A DNA stretch of 18,890 nt from Pseudolysinimonas_A sp965653335 (GTDB lineage Bacteria > Actinomycetota > Actinomycetes > Actinomycetales > Microbacteriaceae). Position 1 is the first letter of the stretch; the number at the start of each line of letters is the position of its first letter. The notes beneath the pieces were generated by a model. The model was given only the letters and a program-made list of their open reading frames with translations. It was not told where the DNA came from and made no database searches. Positions 6,305-14,151 of this stretch are shown in pieces. A program made the translations under genes and the position numbers. Location: the NCBI GenBank assembly GCA_965653335.1, contig CBFGZU010000034.1:1-18890 (forward strand). Direction: 5' to 3'.

Positions 6305-7060
6305 ATGAGCGACCGGGCCACCCGTCGCCGCCCGCGTCGGCGGCTGTCGGTCGTGGGCGTGCTGGGCGAGCTGCTGATCACGGCGGGCGTGCTCGTGCTC
6401 GCCTTCCTCGGCTATCAGGTCTGGCTCGCGGACGTCATCGTCGGAGGGCAGCTCAACGCCGAAGCGGTGGAGCAAGGCCACGATTGGAATGCCGGGTTCC
6501 CCGACGTCCCACCGAGCGACGAGGGCGACCCGACCGTCGCGGAGGATCCGCCCGTGCACGCGGCGGTGGCCAACGCGGCACGATTCGCCAACCTGATCAT
6601 CCCGCGCTTCGGCGGCGACTACTACCGCCCGATCGCGGAGGGCGTCGGCACCACCGATGTGCTCAACAAGGGCAACATCGGTCACTACCCGACGACACAG
6701 ATGCCCGGGGCGCTCGGCAATTTCGCGCTCGCCTCCCATCGCTCGAGCGGCGGCGGCAACTTCCACGACCTCCACCAGTTGCACGTCGGCGACCACATCT
6801 ACGTCGAGACGCCCGACGGCTGGTACCAATACACGTTCCGCAACCTCGAGTACGTGCGCCCGACCGGCGTGGGCGTGCTCAATCCCGTTCCGCAGGTGAC
6901 GGGCGTCGACGCGACGGAGCGCTACATGACCCTCACGACGTGCAATCCGTTTTTCTCCACGGCCGAGCGAATCATCGCGTACGGCGTCTATGACACCTTC
7001 TATCCGCGAGCCGGCGGCGTTCCCGCCGAGATCGCGTCGAACGTGACGGGAGCAGGCTGA
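6305..7060 (+). CDS. Class E sortase
   Basis: This 251-residue cysteine transpeptidase is anchored by an N-terminal membrane helix (about 16-45, after an Arg-rich start) with the catalytic domain outside. The catalytic triad is visible: His145 (in SHRSS), Cys213 in the TLTTC motif, and Arg222 (in ERIIAYG). TLTTC and the crgA neighbourhood are typical of class E sortases, which recognise LAXTG-type signals in Streptomyces. No substrate with a sorting signal is encoded in the window. ATG 6305 lies 6 bases after TAGAAT. The stop codon overlaps the ATG of the next small gene by one base, so the genes are translationally coupled. Confidence 0.92.
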   Translation: MSDRATRRRPRRRLSVVGVLGELLITAGVLVLAFLGYQVWLADVIVGGQLNAEAVEQGHDWNAGFPDVPPSDEGDPTVAEDPPVHAAVANAARFANLIIPRFGGDYYRPIAEGVGTTDVLNKGNIGHYPTTQMPGALGNFALASHRSSGGGNFHDLHQLHVGDHIYVETPDGWYQYTFRNLEYVRPTGVGVLNPVPQVTGVDATERYMTLTTCNPFFSTAERIIAYGVYDTFYPRAGGVPAEIASNVTGAG

Positions 7061-7218
7061 TGTACGGAGCTCTGTGGCGCGTGCTGCCCGGGCCGTGGTG
7101 GGTTCGGCTGTTCATTCTGCTCGTCGCGGTCGCCGCGATCCTGACGGCCCTCGTCATGTGGGTCTTCCCCGTGATCGACCAGATGGTCGCCCCCCAGGAT
7201 GTGACGGTCGACGGATGA
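7060..7218 (+). CDS. Conserved 52-residue single-pass membrane protein
   Basis: ATG 7060 shares its first base with the sortase stop, and its TGA (7216-7218) overlaps the ATG (7215) of the next gene. It encodes a short protein beginning MYGALWRVLPGPWW, then one membrane helix at about 16-37 (VRLFILLVAVAAILTALVMWVF), then a short tail ending in QDVTVDG. From memory, many actinobacterial genomes have an unannotated or hypothetical protein with the same MY-x-ALWR-x-LPGP start between a sortase and a trpG-like gene. Function is unknown. Two-sided overlap strongly supports that it is translated. It could be a partner of the sortase. Confidence 0.8.
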   Translation: MYGALWRVLPGPWWVRLFILLVAVAAILTALVMWVFPVIDQMVAPQDVTVDG

Positions 7219-7853
7219 CCCGGGTTCTCGTTCTCGACAACTACGACTCGTTCGTCTACACGCTCGACGGCTATCTGCAGCAGCTCGGCGCGACCACCGA
7301 GGTCGTGCGCAATGACGCCTTCGCGCCGGGTGACGCCGCGTCCCGCATCGCCAGCTACGACGCGGTGCTGATCTCGCCCGGACCGGGAACCCCGGCGGCG
7401 GCGGGAGTCTCGATTCCCGTCGTGCATGCCGCGCTCGCCGCCGGCATCCCCTTGCTCGGCGTCTGCCTGGGGCATCAGGCGATCGCCGAGGCGCTCGGCG
7501 CGACCGTGACCCATGCCGACGAACTGATGCACGGCAAGACGTCGCTCATCCGGCACGACGACAGCGAGTTCTATCGCGGCGTGCCGCAGCCGTTTCGCGC
7601 GACGCGCTACCACTCGCTCGCCGTCGTCGACGGCACCGTTCCCGCCGAGCTCGAGGTGACGGCGCGCACCGAGGGCGGCGTCATCATGGGAGTGCGGCAT
7701 CGCGAGTCGCCGGTTTACGGTGTGCAGTTCCACCCGGAGTCGGTGCTCACCGAAGGGGGATACCGCATGCTCGGCAACTGGCTGGCCGGCGCGGGCCTGC
7801 CGGAGGCCGCCGAGCGAGCGACCCAGCTCAGCCCCCTCGTCAAGCTCGGCTGA
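7215..7853 (+). CDS. pabA: Glutamine amidotransferase, component II of anthranilate/aminodeoxychorismate synthase
   Basis: This 212-residue class I glutamine amidotransferase releases ammonia from glutamine for a TrpE- or PabB-type partner acting on chorismate. Motifs present are LDNYDSFVY (7-15), the oxyanion loop SPGPGTP, the nucleophile Cys84 in GVCLGHQ, and the catalytic pair His173 and Glu175 in QFHPES. Length is typical. ATG 7215 overlaps the upstream small gene by 4 bases. The M. tuberculosis gene in this place is called trpG. No trpE, pabB or trp gene is nearby, so folate (PabA) versus tryptophan (TrpG) duty cannot be settled, and one subunit may serve both. It ends 16 bases from the convergent pknB stop. 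Confidence 0.93.
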   Translation: MTRVLVLDNYDSFVYTLDGYLQQLGATTEVVRNDAFAPGDAASRIASYDAVLISPGPGTPAAAGVSIPVVHAALAAGIPLLGVCLGHQAIAEALGATVTHADELMHGKTSLIRHDDSEFYRGVPQPFRATRYHSLAVVDGTVPAELEVTARTEGGVIMGVRHRESPVYGVQFHPESVLTEGGYRMLGNWLAGAGLPEAAERATQLSPLVKLG

Positions 7854-7869
7854 GGCCGCCCGAGGCCGG

Positions 7870-9603
7870 TTACCCCGAGCAGTAGGTGAGCGTGACCGGG
7901 GTCTTCTGAGCGACTTCGCCGACGACCGACTGGCTGACCACGGCCTGGCCGGTGCAGGAGTTGTCGAGCACGAGCTTCACAGGCAGCTGCAGATTGCCCC
8001 CGGTGAGGGTCGCCCTCGCTGTCGCGATCGGCTGACCCTTCACATCGGGAACCTCGACCAAGCCGTTGGATACGACGAGATCGATCGTGGAGCCTGCGGG
8101 CACCTGGCTCGAGGCGGTGATGAGATCGTCACTGCCCTCAACCTTGATTCCCATGACGATGCCGCTCGGAACGCTCGGAGAGTAGGCCACCGTCGTCGTG
8201 CCGTAGACGAGGCCCAGCTCGCCGAGCTGAGTCTTCGCCGCGTCCTCGCTTTGGAAGACGAGGCTCGGCACCGTGACGAGTGGGACACCCGACGACACGA
8301 CGATCTCGACCTCCTGGCCGGGCGACACGGTGGTTCCGGCCTCCGGGGTCTGCTCCATGATTTCGCCCTCGGGCACGTCGTCGCTCGGCCGGGTGGTCGG
8401 CTGCACGGTAAGCCCGAGGTCGACGAGATCCTGGGTGCCCTCCTCGACATCCATCCCCACGACATCGGGAACCTCGATGGCCGCACCCGCTCCGACGAGG
8501 TTCTGCGACTGCAGCGTGAAGACGAACCAGGCCGCGGCGACGAGGATGACGACGAACATCGCGATTCCGCCCCAGATCCAGGCCACCGGCGGACGGCTCT
8601 GCGTGCGCGGGAGGCGGTCTCCGCCGTCGTCGTCCGCGAGACGGCGGAGGGCGGCCTCAGACGCGGCCCCTGTGCTGGGATTCACGCCGAACAGCGCCGA
8701 ACTGAAGTCGTCGACCGGAACAAGCTCGCGGGCGGGAAGCTTGCCGGCGACAGCGGCCTCGAGACCGCGCCGGAAGTCGCTCGCGCTCTGGAAGCGCTCG
8801 AAGCGATCCTTCGCGAGGGCGTGCAGGACGACGGCGTCGAGCGCGGGGGTGACCGCGGGGGTGAGCCGGCTCGGCGGTGCGGGGGGCTCGCTGATGTGCT
8901 GGTAGGCGGTGGCGACGGCGGTCTCGCCGTGGAAGGGCGGCTTGCCGGTCAGCAGCTCGTAGAGCACGACCCCCGTCGAATAGAGGTCGGTGCGGGCATC
9001 CACCGCTTCTCCGCGCGCCTGCTCGGGCGAGAAGTACTGCGCGGTGCCGAGGATCGCGCTCGTCTGCGCGATCGTCGCCGAGGAGTCGGAGATGGCGCGG
9101 GCGATGCCGAAGTCCATGACCTTGACCTGGCCGGTCGAGGTGACCATGACGTTGCCAGGCTTGATGTCGCGGTGTACGACGCCCGCGCGGTGCGAATACT
9201 CGAGAGCCGTGAGGATGCCGTCGACGATGTGGATCGCCTGCTCGGCCGGCAGCGGTCCCTGCGCGACGAGATCCTTGAGCAACTGCCCTTCGACGTGCTC
9301 CATGACGATGAACGGCACCTGCAGTTCGCGGCCGGAGGAGTCGCGCGCGATCTCCTCGCCGGCGTCGTAGACGCGCACGATCGTCGGATGCGCCATCCGG
9401 GCCGCGGCCTGGGCCTCCTGGCGGAAGCGAGTCCGGAACGCGGGATCGTTCGCGAGCGACGGCTTCAGCAGCTTGATCGCGACCTTGCGTCCCAGCCGCG
9501 CGTCGAGCCCGACGTGTACGTCGGCCATCCCCCCACGGCCGAGGAGCTCGCCGATCTGGTATCGGCCCGCGAGCAGGCGGGGTCCCGCGGAGGTGTCGGT
9601 CAC
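7870..9603 (-). CDS. pknB: Receptor Ser/Thr protein kinase with three PASTA domains (PknB)
   Basis: This 577-residue membrane kinase senses peptidoglycan fragments and controls growth and division. The N-terminal kinase domain (about 14-280) has the glycine loop LGRGG (21-25), Lys44 (VAIK), Glu63, HRDIKPGN (144-151, Asp146), DFG (164-166) and an activation loop with Thr181 and Thr187. A juxtamembrane linker (285-340) precedes one membrane helix (342-363). Three PASTA repeats follow at about 375-438, 441-513 and 515-576; M. tuberculosis PknB has four. The last has Cys550 and Cys575, able to form a disulfide. The repeats begin with similar VPDV motifs, and the 16-base coding stretch ACATCGGGAACCTCGA recurs at 8042 and 8462. 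The GTG 9603 start gives the family N-terminus. It is the last gene of the operon. Confidence 0.96.
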   Translation of the reverse strand: MTDTSAGPRLLAGRYQIGELLGRGGMADVHVGLDARLGRKVAIKLLKPSLANDPAFRTRFRQEAQAAARMAHPTIVRVYDAGEEIARDSSGRELQVPFIVMEHVEGQLLKDLVAQGPLPAEQAIHIVDGILTALEYSHRAGVVHRDIKPGNVMVTSTGQVKVMDFGIARAISDSSATIAQTSAILGTAQYFSPEQARGEAVDARTDLYSTGVVLYELLTGKPPFHGETAVATAYQHISEPPAPPSRLTPAVTPALDAVVLHALAKDRFERFQSASDFRRGLEAAVAGKLPARELVPVDDFSSALFGVNPSTGAASEAALRRLADDDGGDRLPRTQSRPPVAWIWGGIAMFVVILVAAAWFVFTLQSQNLVGAGAAIEVPDVVGMDVEEGTQDLVDLGLTVQPTTRPSDDVPEGEIMEQTPEAGTTVSPGQEVEIVVSSGVPLVTVPSLVFQSEDAAKTQLGELGLVYGTTTVAYSPSVPSGIVMGIKVEGSDDLITASSQVPAGSTIDLVVSNGLVEVPDVKGQPIATARATLTGGNLQLPVKLVLDNSCTGQAVVSQSVVGEVAQKTPVTLTYCSG

Positions 9604-9609
9604 GAGGTC

Positions 9610-9615
9610 AGTGTA
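9610..9615 (-). promoter_or_regulatory. Possible internal -10 element for leaderless pknB
   Basis: In the 24-base gap between pknA and pknB, TACACT on the minus strand lies 6 bases before the pknB GTG. No ribosome site is present in the gap. The spacing equals that of ppiA and the sortase, suggesting a secondary promoter giving a leaderless pknB transcript. Confidence 0.35.
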
Positions 9616-9627
9616 ACTTCCGGATGA

Positions 9628-11289
9628 TCACGGTCCGCTGACGGGGATCGTGAGCGTGCCCGAGGGGTTGGACGTGATGCCGCCGTCGCAGTGGGCGACG
9701 TAGGTGACCGTGGTGTCGCCCGGATCACCGAGGTTGACCGTCAGCGACGTCGCTCCCGCCGAGACGGGGTTGCCGCCGGGGAAGGTTCCGTTGTTCACGG
9801 TGAACGAGTAACCGGTGAGCGCGTGACCGCTCGGGCAGCCCGAATAGGTCGGGAAGGTGATCGTCACGTCGTCGCCGGAGAGATGCGGTCCGGGGGGTGC
9901 GGTCGCCGTCGTCGGCGCCGCAGGATTCTCGAAGGCTCCGTAAACCCGCACGGTGATCGTCGAGCCCTTCGTGACGTTGCCGGTCGGGTTGAGACTGACC
10001 ACCGTTCCGACCTGCTCGGGCGTCGGTGCGGCCGGACCGTCGGCCTGTTCGACGACGAGTTCGAGATCGGTGAGAGCCTGACGCACCTCGTCGAAGGGCC
10101 GGCCGACGTAATCGGCGGGGTCGACGTTCACGCGGTCGCTCGAGGGTGAACTCGACGGCGAGACCGAGGGTTTCGTGGTCGTGTTCGTCGGGCCCGGCGT
10201 CTCGCCCCCGTCACCCGTGGGATTGATCGCGAGGATGATGATGATCGCGATGACGGCGACGGCGAGCACCGACACGACGGCGACGAGGGGCCAGGTCCAC
10301 GGGCTGCGTCGGCGTTCGACCGGGGTGGCGCCGGTCGCGTCACCCGCGGGTCCCGCCGAGGGGAGCACCCTCGTGACCGCGCTCGTCGGGGAGCCGGAGG
10401 CGCCGAGGATGGACGTGAACGTCGACTCCCCTCCTGCGATGCCGGGCACGGCCGCGACGGCGCCGGAGACATCGCCGCGGCGGAGGGCCTGGGCGGCACG
10501 CGCGAGGTGCGCGGCGGTCTGCGGCCGGTCGGCGGGCTTCTTCGCGATGCTCGCGTAGACCAGGTTGCGCACCGGTTCGGCGATCGTCACGGGTAGCTCG
10601 GGGGGTTGCTCGTTGATCTGCGCCATGGCGATCGCCACCTGCGACTCGCCCGTGAACGGCCGACGCCCGGCGAGGGCCTCGTAGGCGACGATGCCGAGCG
10701 AGTAGATGTCGGTCGTCGGCGACGCGGCGGTTCCGCTCGCCTGCTCGGGCGAGAGGTACTGCACGGTTCCCATGACCTGGCCGGTCGCGGTGAGCGGCAC
10801 CTGGTCGGCGATACGGGCGATGCCGAAGTCGGTGATCTTCACCCGCCCTTCGGGGGTGATGAGCAGGTTGCCGGGCTTGATGTCGCGGTGCACGAGGCCG
10901 GCCCCGTGGGCGGCCTGGAGGGCGGATGCCGTCTGCGCGACGATGTCGAGCACCTTGTCGGTCGGCAGCACGCGTTCGCGTTCGAGAATCGTCGAGAGGG
11001 CTTCGCCGGGAACGAGTTCCATCACGAGGAACGCGGAGCCGTCTTCTTCGCCGTAGTCGAAGACGTTGGCGATCCCCTCGTGGTTGACGAGCGCCGCGTG
11101 CCGGGCTTCCGCGCGGAACCGCTCGAGGAACCCGGGGTCGCCGAGATACTCGTCCTTGAGGATCTTGATGGCGACGGTGCGCCCGATGACGAGATCGGTC
11201 GCCTGCCACACCTCGCCCATGCCGCCGATCGCGACGCGGGACGATAGCTGGTACCGACCACCGAAGGTGAGCCCGCTCGTGGGTCTCAT
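9628..11289 (-). CDS. pknA: Receptor Ser/Thr protein kinase (PknA) with one PASTA domain and an extra C-terminal beta domain
   Basis: This is a 553-residue membrane kinase. The kinase domain (about 12-268) has IGGMG (21-25), Lys42 (AIK), Glu61, HRDIKPGN (134-141), DFG (154-156) and activation-loop Thr167/Thr169/Thr175. One membrane helix lies at about 333-355. Outside are a Ser/Pro/Thr-rich spacer (360-386), one PASTA-like domain (387-450), and a further Gly/Thr-rich domain (about 467-552) with Cys485 and Cys534 that resembles an Ig-like beta sandwich. M. tuberculosis PknA has no PASTA domain. The ATG overlaps the pbpA stop by 4 bases (ATGA), and the gene lies 24 bases before pknB, so both kinases are made together. 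In relatives PknA and PknB phosphorylate Wag31, FhaA/FhaB and wall enzymes. Confidence 0.94.
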   Translation of the reverse strand: MRPTSGLTFGGRYQLSSRVAIGGMGEVWQATDLVIGRTVAIKILKDEYLGDPGFLERFRAEARHAALVNHEGIANVFDYGEEDGSAFLVMELVPGEALSTILERERVLPTDKVLDIVAQTASALQAAHGAGLVHRDIKPGNLLITPEGRVKITDFGIARIADQVPLTATGQVMGTVQYLSPEQASGTAASPTTDIYSLGIVAYEALAGRRPFTGESQVAIAMAQINEQPPELPVTIAEPVRNLVYASIAKKPADRPQTAAHLARAAQALRRGDVSGAVAAVPGIAGGESTFTSILGASGSPTSAVTRVLPSAGPAGDATGATPVERRRSPWTWPLVAVVSVLAVAVIAIIIILAINPTGDGGETPGPTNTTTKPSVSPSSSPSSDRVNVDPADYVGRPFDEVRQALTDLELVVEQADGPAAPTPEQVGTVVSLNPTGNVTKGSTITVRVYGAFENPAAPTTATAPPGPHLSGDDVTITFPTYSGCPSGHALTGYSFTVNNGTFPGGNPVSAGATSLTVNLGDPGDTTVTYVAHCDGGITSNPSGTLTIPVSGP

Positions 11290-12728
11290 CTGTTGAGCAC
11301 CGCCTCCATGACCGTTCTGGCGATCGGCGCCGCCAACAAGTTGCCGAAGCCAGTCTGCCGATCTTCGAGTACCACCGCGACGGCGACTCGCGGGTCGCTC
11401 GCCGGGGCGAATCCCGTGAACCAGAGGGTGTACGGCTCACCCTGCCCGTTCTCGGCGGTTCCGGTCTTGCCGGCGACCTCGACCCCGTCGATTCTTGCAT
11501 TGTTGGCGACCCCGCTGGTCACCCCCGCGACCATCATCTGTGTCAGGGCTGCCGCGTTCTGCTCGCTCAGCGGCGTCGAGTAGACCTGCGGCTGCAACGA
11601 CTCCAGCACCGAGAGGTCGGGAGCCACGATGCTCTCCACGAGCGTGGGACTCATGAGCCGTCCCCCGTTCGCGATCGCCGCCGACACCATCGCCATCTGG
11701 AGGGGCGACGCGCGAACGCTGGCCTGCCCGAATCCACTGAGCCAGGTTTCGGCTTCGCTGTCGGTCTGCGGGTAGACGCTGGGTTCGGTCGGCATCGGGA
11801 TGTCGAACGATTGACCGAAACCGAACGCCTCGGCTTGCTCCTGGATCGCGTCGTCGCCGAGCGCCCCCGCGAGCTGGGCGAAGGGGATGTTGCACGACAG
11901 GCGCAGCGCCGTCGCGATGGTCGCCTCACCGCCTCCGCCGCAATTGCTGTCGGCGGAGTTGGTGATCGGGGTCGTCGTTCCCGGTAGGTCGATCGACGTC
12001 GGGTTCGGGAACGCGCTGTCGGGCGTGTACTGACCGCTTTGGAGCGCGGCCGCGGCGACGACGAGCTTGAACGTCGAACCGGGAGGATTGAGGTCGCCCG
12101 AGATGCCGCGGTCGATGAGCGGGTCGGCCGGGTCGGCCTCGAGCGCCTGGTAGGCGGCCTCGACGGCGTCGGGGTCGTGGACGGCGAGCGCGTTGGGGTC
12201 GTAGGTGGGCTTCGAGACCAAGGCGAGGATGGCGCCCGTCTTCGGATCGATCGCGACGACGGCGCCCGTCTCGTCGCCCAGCGCGTCCCACGCCGCCTGC
12301 TGCACGACCGGGTCGATCGTGAGCTCGACCGACGCCCCCTGCGGGTCGCGCCCGGTGAGGATCGCGTTGAGCCGGTCGAGGAACTGCGCGTCGGAGTCGC
12401 CCGTGAGGAACGAGTTGAGTTCGTTCTCGAGACCCCCGGCGGAGGGCTGCACGCTGAAATACCCGGTCACGGTCGAGTAGAGGGGGCCGGCCGGGTAGAC
12501 CCTCTGGTAGTTGTAGCGGTCGCCGACGGACTGCGAGTAGGCGATCGGCTGACCGTCGACGAGGATCTGGCCGCGTTCGCTCTGGAAGCTGGCGTAGATC
12601 GTGCGCGCGTTGCGCGCATCGGACTGCAGGTTGACCTTCTGGAAGTACTGGATGATCGTCGTCGACGCGAAAAGGGCGAGGAACATCAACAGCACGAATG
12701 TGCTGACCCGCCGCAACTGCGTGTTCAT
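11286..12728 (-). CDS. pbpA: Penicillin-binding protein 2-type transpeptidase (PbpA)
   Basis: This 480-residue class B penicillin-binding protein cross-links peptidoglycan stems outside the membrane. An N-terminal anchor helix (9-27) is followed by a short dimerisation domain and the transpeptidase domain (about 150-480). The active-site motifs are STFK (Ser218, Lys221), SCN (278-280) and KTG (421-423). The sequence fits the FtsI/PbpA group, in particular actinobacterial PbpA partnered with RodA. Cys263 and Cys279 could form a disulfide close to the SxN motif. ATG 12728 lies 13 bases after the rodA stop and gives the family N-terminus MNTQLRRVS; a longer open frame upstream overlaps rodA and is not real. 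Overlap with pknA couples translation. Confidence 0.95.
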   Translation of the reverse strand: MNTQLRRVSTFVLLMFLALFASTTIIQYFQKVNLQSDARNARTIYASFQSERGQILVDGQPIAYSQSVGDRYNYQRVYPAGPLYSTVTGYFSVQPSAGGLENELNSFLTGDSDAQFLDRLNAILTGRDPQGASVELTIDPVVQQAAWDALGDETGAVVAIDPKTGAILALVSKPTYDPNALAVHDPDAVEAAYQALEADPADPLIDRGISGDLNPPGSTFKLVVAAAALQSGQYTPDSAFPNPTSIDLPGTTTPITNSADSNCGGGGEATIATALRLSCNIPFAQLAGALGDDAIQEQAEAFGFGQSFDIPMPTEPSVYPQTDSEAETWLSGFGQASVRASPLQMAMVSAAIANGGRLMSPTLVESIVAPDLSVLESLQPQVYSTPLSEQNAAALTQMMVAGVTSGVANNARIDGVEVAGKTGTAENGQGEPYTLWFTGFAPASDPRVAVAVVLEDRQTGFGNLLAAPIARTVMEAVLNR

Positions 12729-12741
12729 CGCCCGTCCCCGC

Positions 12742-14151
12742 TCATTCGACGACCAATCGGGGCTGGGCGCGCACGGAATCGGAAAGCCGTACGAGCAGCG
12801 CCACGATGATCCAGTTGGCGACGAGCGAGGAGCCGCCCGCGGCGAGGAACGGCGTCGTGAGCCCGGTGAGCGGGATGACCCGCGTGACGCCGCCCGCGAC
12901 GATGAACACCTGCAGGGCCACGACGAACGCGAGGCCGACACCGAGCAGGCGCCCGAAGTCATCCTGGCCCGCGAAGGCGAGGTGGAACCCGCGGGAGACA
13001 AACACCATGTAGAGCACGAGGATCGCGAACAGCCCGATGAGCCCGAGCTCCTCACCGAGACTCGCGATGATGAAGTCGCTCTCGGCAAGCGGGGTGATGT
13101 CGGGATTCCCGCGACCCAGACCGGTGCCGGGCAGTCCGCCGTCGGCGAGCCCGAACAGCCCGTTCGCCAGCTGGTAACTGCCGCCGCCCTGGTTGTAGAG
13201 CTCGGCGTCGAACGTGTTGAGCCAGCCGTAGAACCGCCCGCCGACGTATTCGAGACTGCGCGCAGCGATCCAGGCGCCTCCGACGAACAGAACGGCTCCG
13301 AGCACGACCCAGCTGGGTCGTCCGGTCGCGACGTAGATCATCACGAGGAACAGCCCGAAATACAGCAGGCCGCTGCCGAGGTCGCGCTGGAAGACGATGA
13401 CGGCCATCGAGAGCACCCAGACGACGAGGATGGGGCCGAGGTCGCGAACCCGGGGGAAGGTGAAACCGAGGATGCGCCGCCCGACGATGCTGAGCGAGTC
13501 GCGGGCCGTCACCAGATACCCGGCGAAGAACACGGCGAGAGCGATCTTCGCGATCTCGCCCGGCTGGAAGGTGGCGATGCCGATCGTGATCCAGGCTTGC
13601 GCGCCGTTGACGTTGCGTCCGATGATCGGCAGGAACGGAAGCACGAGCAGCCCAATGGCGACGAACCCGGCGACGAACCGGTAGCGCTGCAGCACGCGGT
13701 GGTTGCGGATGACCAGCACGACGGCGCCGGCGACGAGCACGGCCATCGCCGACCATGCCACCTGCCGCACCCCGAAGGCGTTCCAGCCGGTGAGCCGTTC
13801 GGCGATGTCGAGCCGGGTGATCTCGGCGATGCCGATGAGGTTGAGCAGTGTCGCGATGGGCACGAGGAACGGGTCGGCGTCGGGGGCCACGACGCGCATC
13901 GCGACGTGCAGCGCGAGGATGACGACGCAGAGCCCGACGGTGAGACCGAAGACACCGGGCTCGACGCGGCCGAGGGCTCCCAGTTCGGCGAGGGCGAGGG
14001 CGCTCAACCCGATCGCGAAGGCGAACAGCAGCAGGCCCAGCTCGAGGTTGCGTCGCCGGGACGGGGTGCGCAGCCGGATCCGGATGGTCTCGGTGAACGC
14101 CGGCGACGGATGCGCGTCGACGGGCGGGCCAGCCGTGACGTCGGTGCTCAC
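12742..14151 (-). CDS. rodA: SEDS-family peptidoglycan glycosyltransferase RodA/FtsW
   Basis: This 469-residue protein polymerises glycan strands from lipid II and works as a pair with the adjacent PbpA. It has about 12 hydrophobic membrane segments. SEDS motifs are visible: NGAQAWI (182-188), QPGEIAKIAL (196-205), QRDLGSGLL (255-263, with the catalytic Asp257), ESDFIIASLGEELGLIG (357-373) and GLTTPFLAAGGSSL (430-443). The N-terminal 35 residues are polar and cytosolic. GTG 14151 overlaps the pstP stop in a GTGA junction; the longer open frame to 14862 runs through pstP and is a shadow. In M. tuberculosis the equivalent gene is Rv0017c. Confidence 0.95.
   Translation of the reverse strand: MSTDVTAGPPVDAHPSPAFTETIRIRLRTPSRRRNLELGLLLFAFAIGLSALALAELGALGRVEPGVFGLTVGLCVVILALHVAMRVVAPDADPFLVPIATLLNLIGIAEITRLDIAERLTGWNAFGVRQVAWSAMAVLVAGAVVLVIRNHRVLQRYRFVAGFVAIGLLVLPFLPIIGRNVNGAQAWITIGIATFQPGEIAKIALAVFFAGYLVTARDSLSIVGRRILGFTFPRVRDLGPILVVWVLSMAVIVFQRDLGSGLLYFGLFLVMIYVATGRPSWVVLGAVLFVGGAWIAARSLEYVGGRFYGWLNTFDAELYNQGGGSYQLANGLFGLADGGLPGTGLGRGNPDITPLAESDFIIASLGEELGLIGLFAILVLYMVFVSRGFHLAFAGQDDFGRLLGVGLAFVVALQVFIVAGGVTRVIPLTGLTTPFLAAGGSSLVANWIIVALLVRLSDSVRAQPRLVVE

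Noticed and set aside
7854..7869. Terminator between convergent pabA and pknB
   Set aside because: The 16-base gap has no convincing hairpin; the transcripts may overlap at their ends.
8042..8477. 16-base direct repeat ACATCGGGAACCTCGA at 8042 and 8462
   Set aside because: Both copies encode the VEVPDV start of PASTA repeats, so this is domain duplication and not a mobile repeat.
7720..9627. Plus-strand 635-codon open frame across pknB
   Set aside because: It is a GC-rich antisense shadow. The minus strand encodes a full kinase with all motifs and PASTA repeats.
12728..13088. Upstream extension of the pbpA frame and the long frame of rodA into pstP
   Set aside because: These extensions are Ser/Arg-rich, overlap real genes and lack ribosome sites. 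The family N-termini begin at 12728 and 14151.
12938..13600. QPGE instead of QPSE in the RodA motif as a possible defect
   Set aside because: This position varies among actinobacterial SEDS proteins, and the catalytic Asp257 and other motifs are intact.
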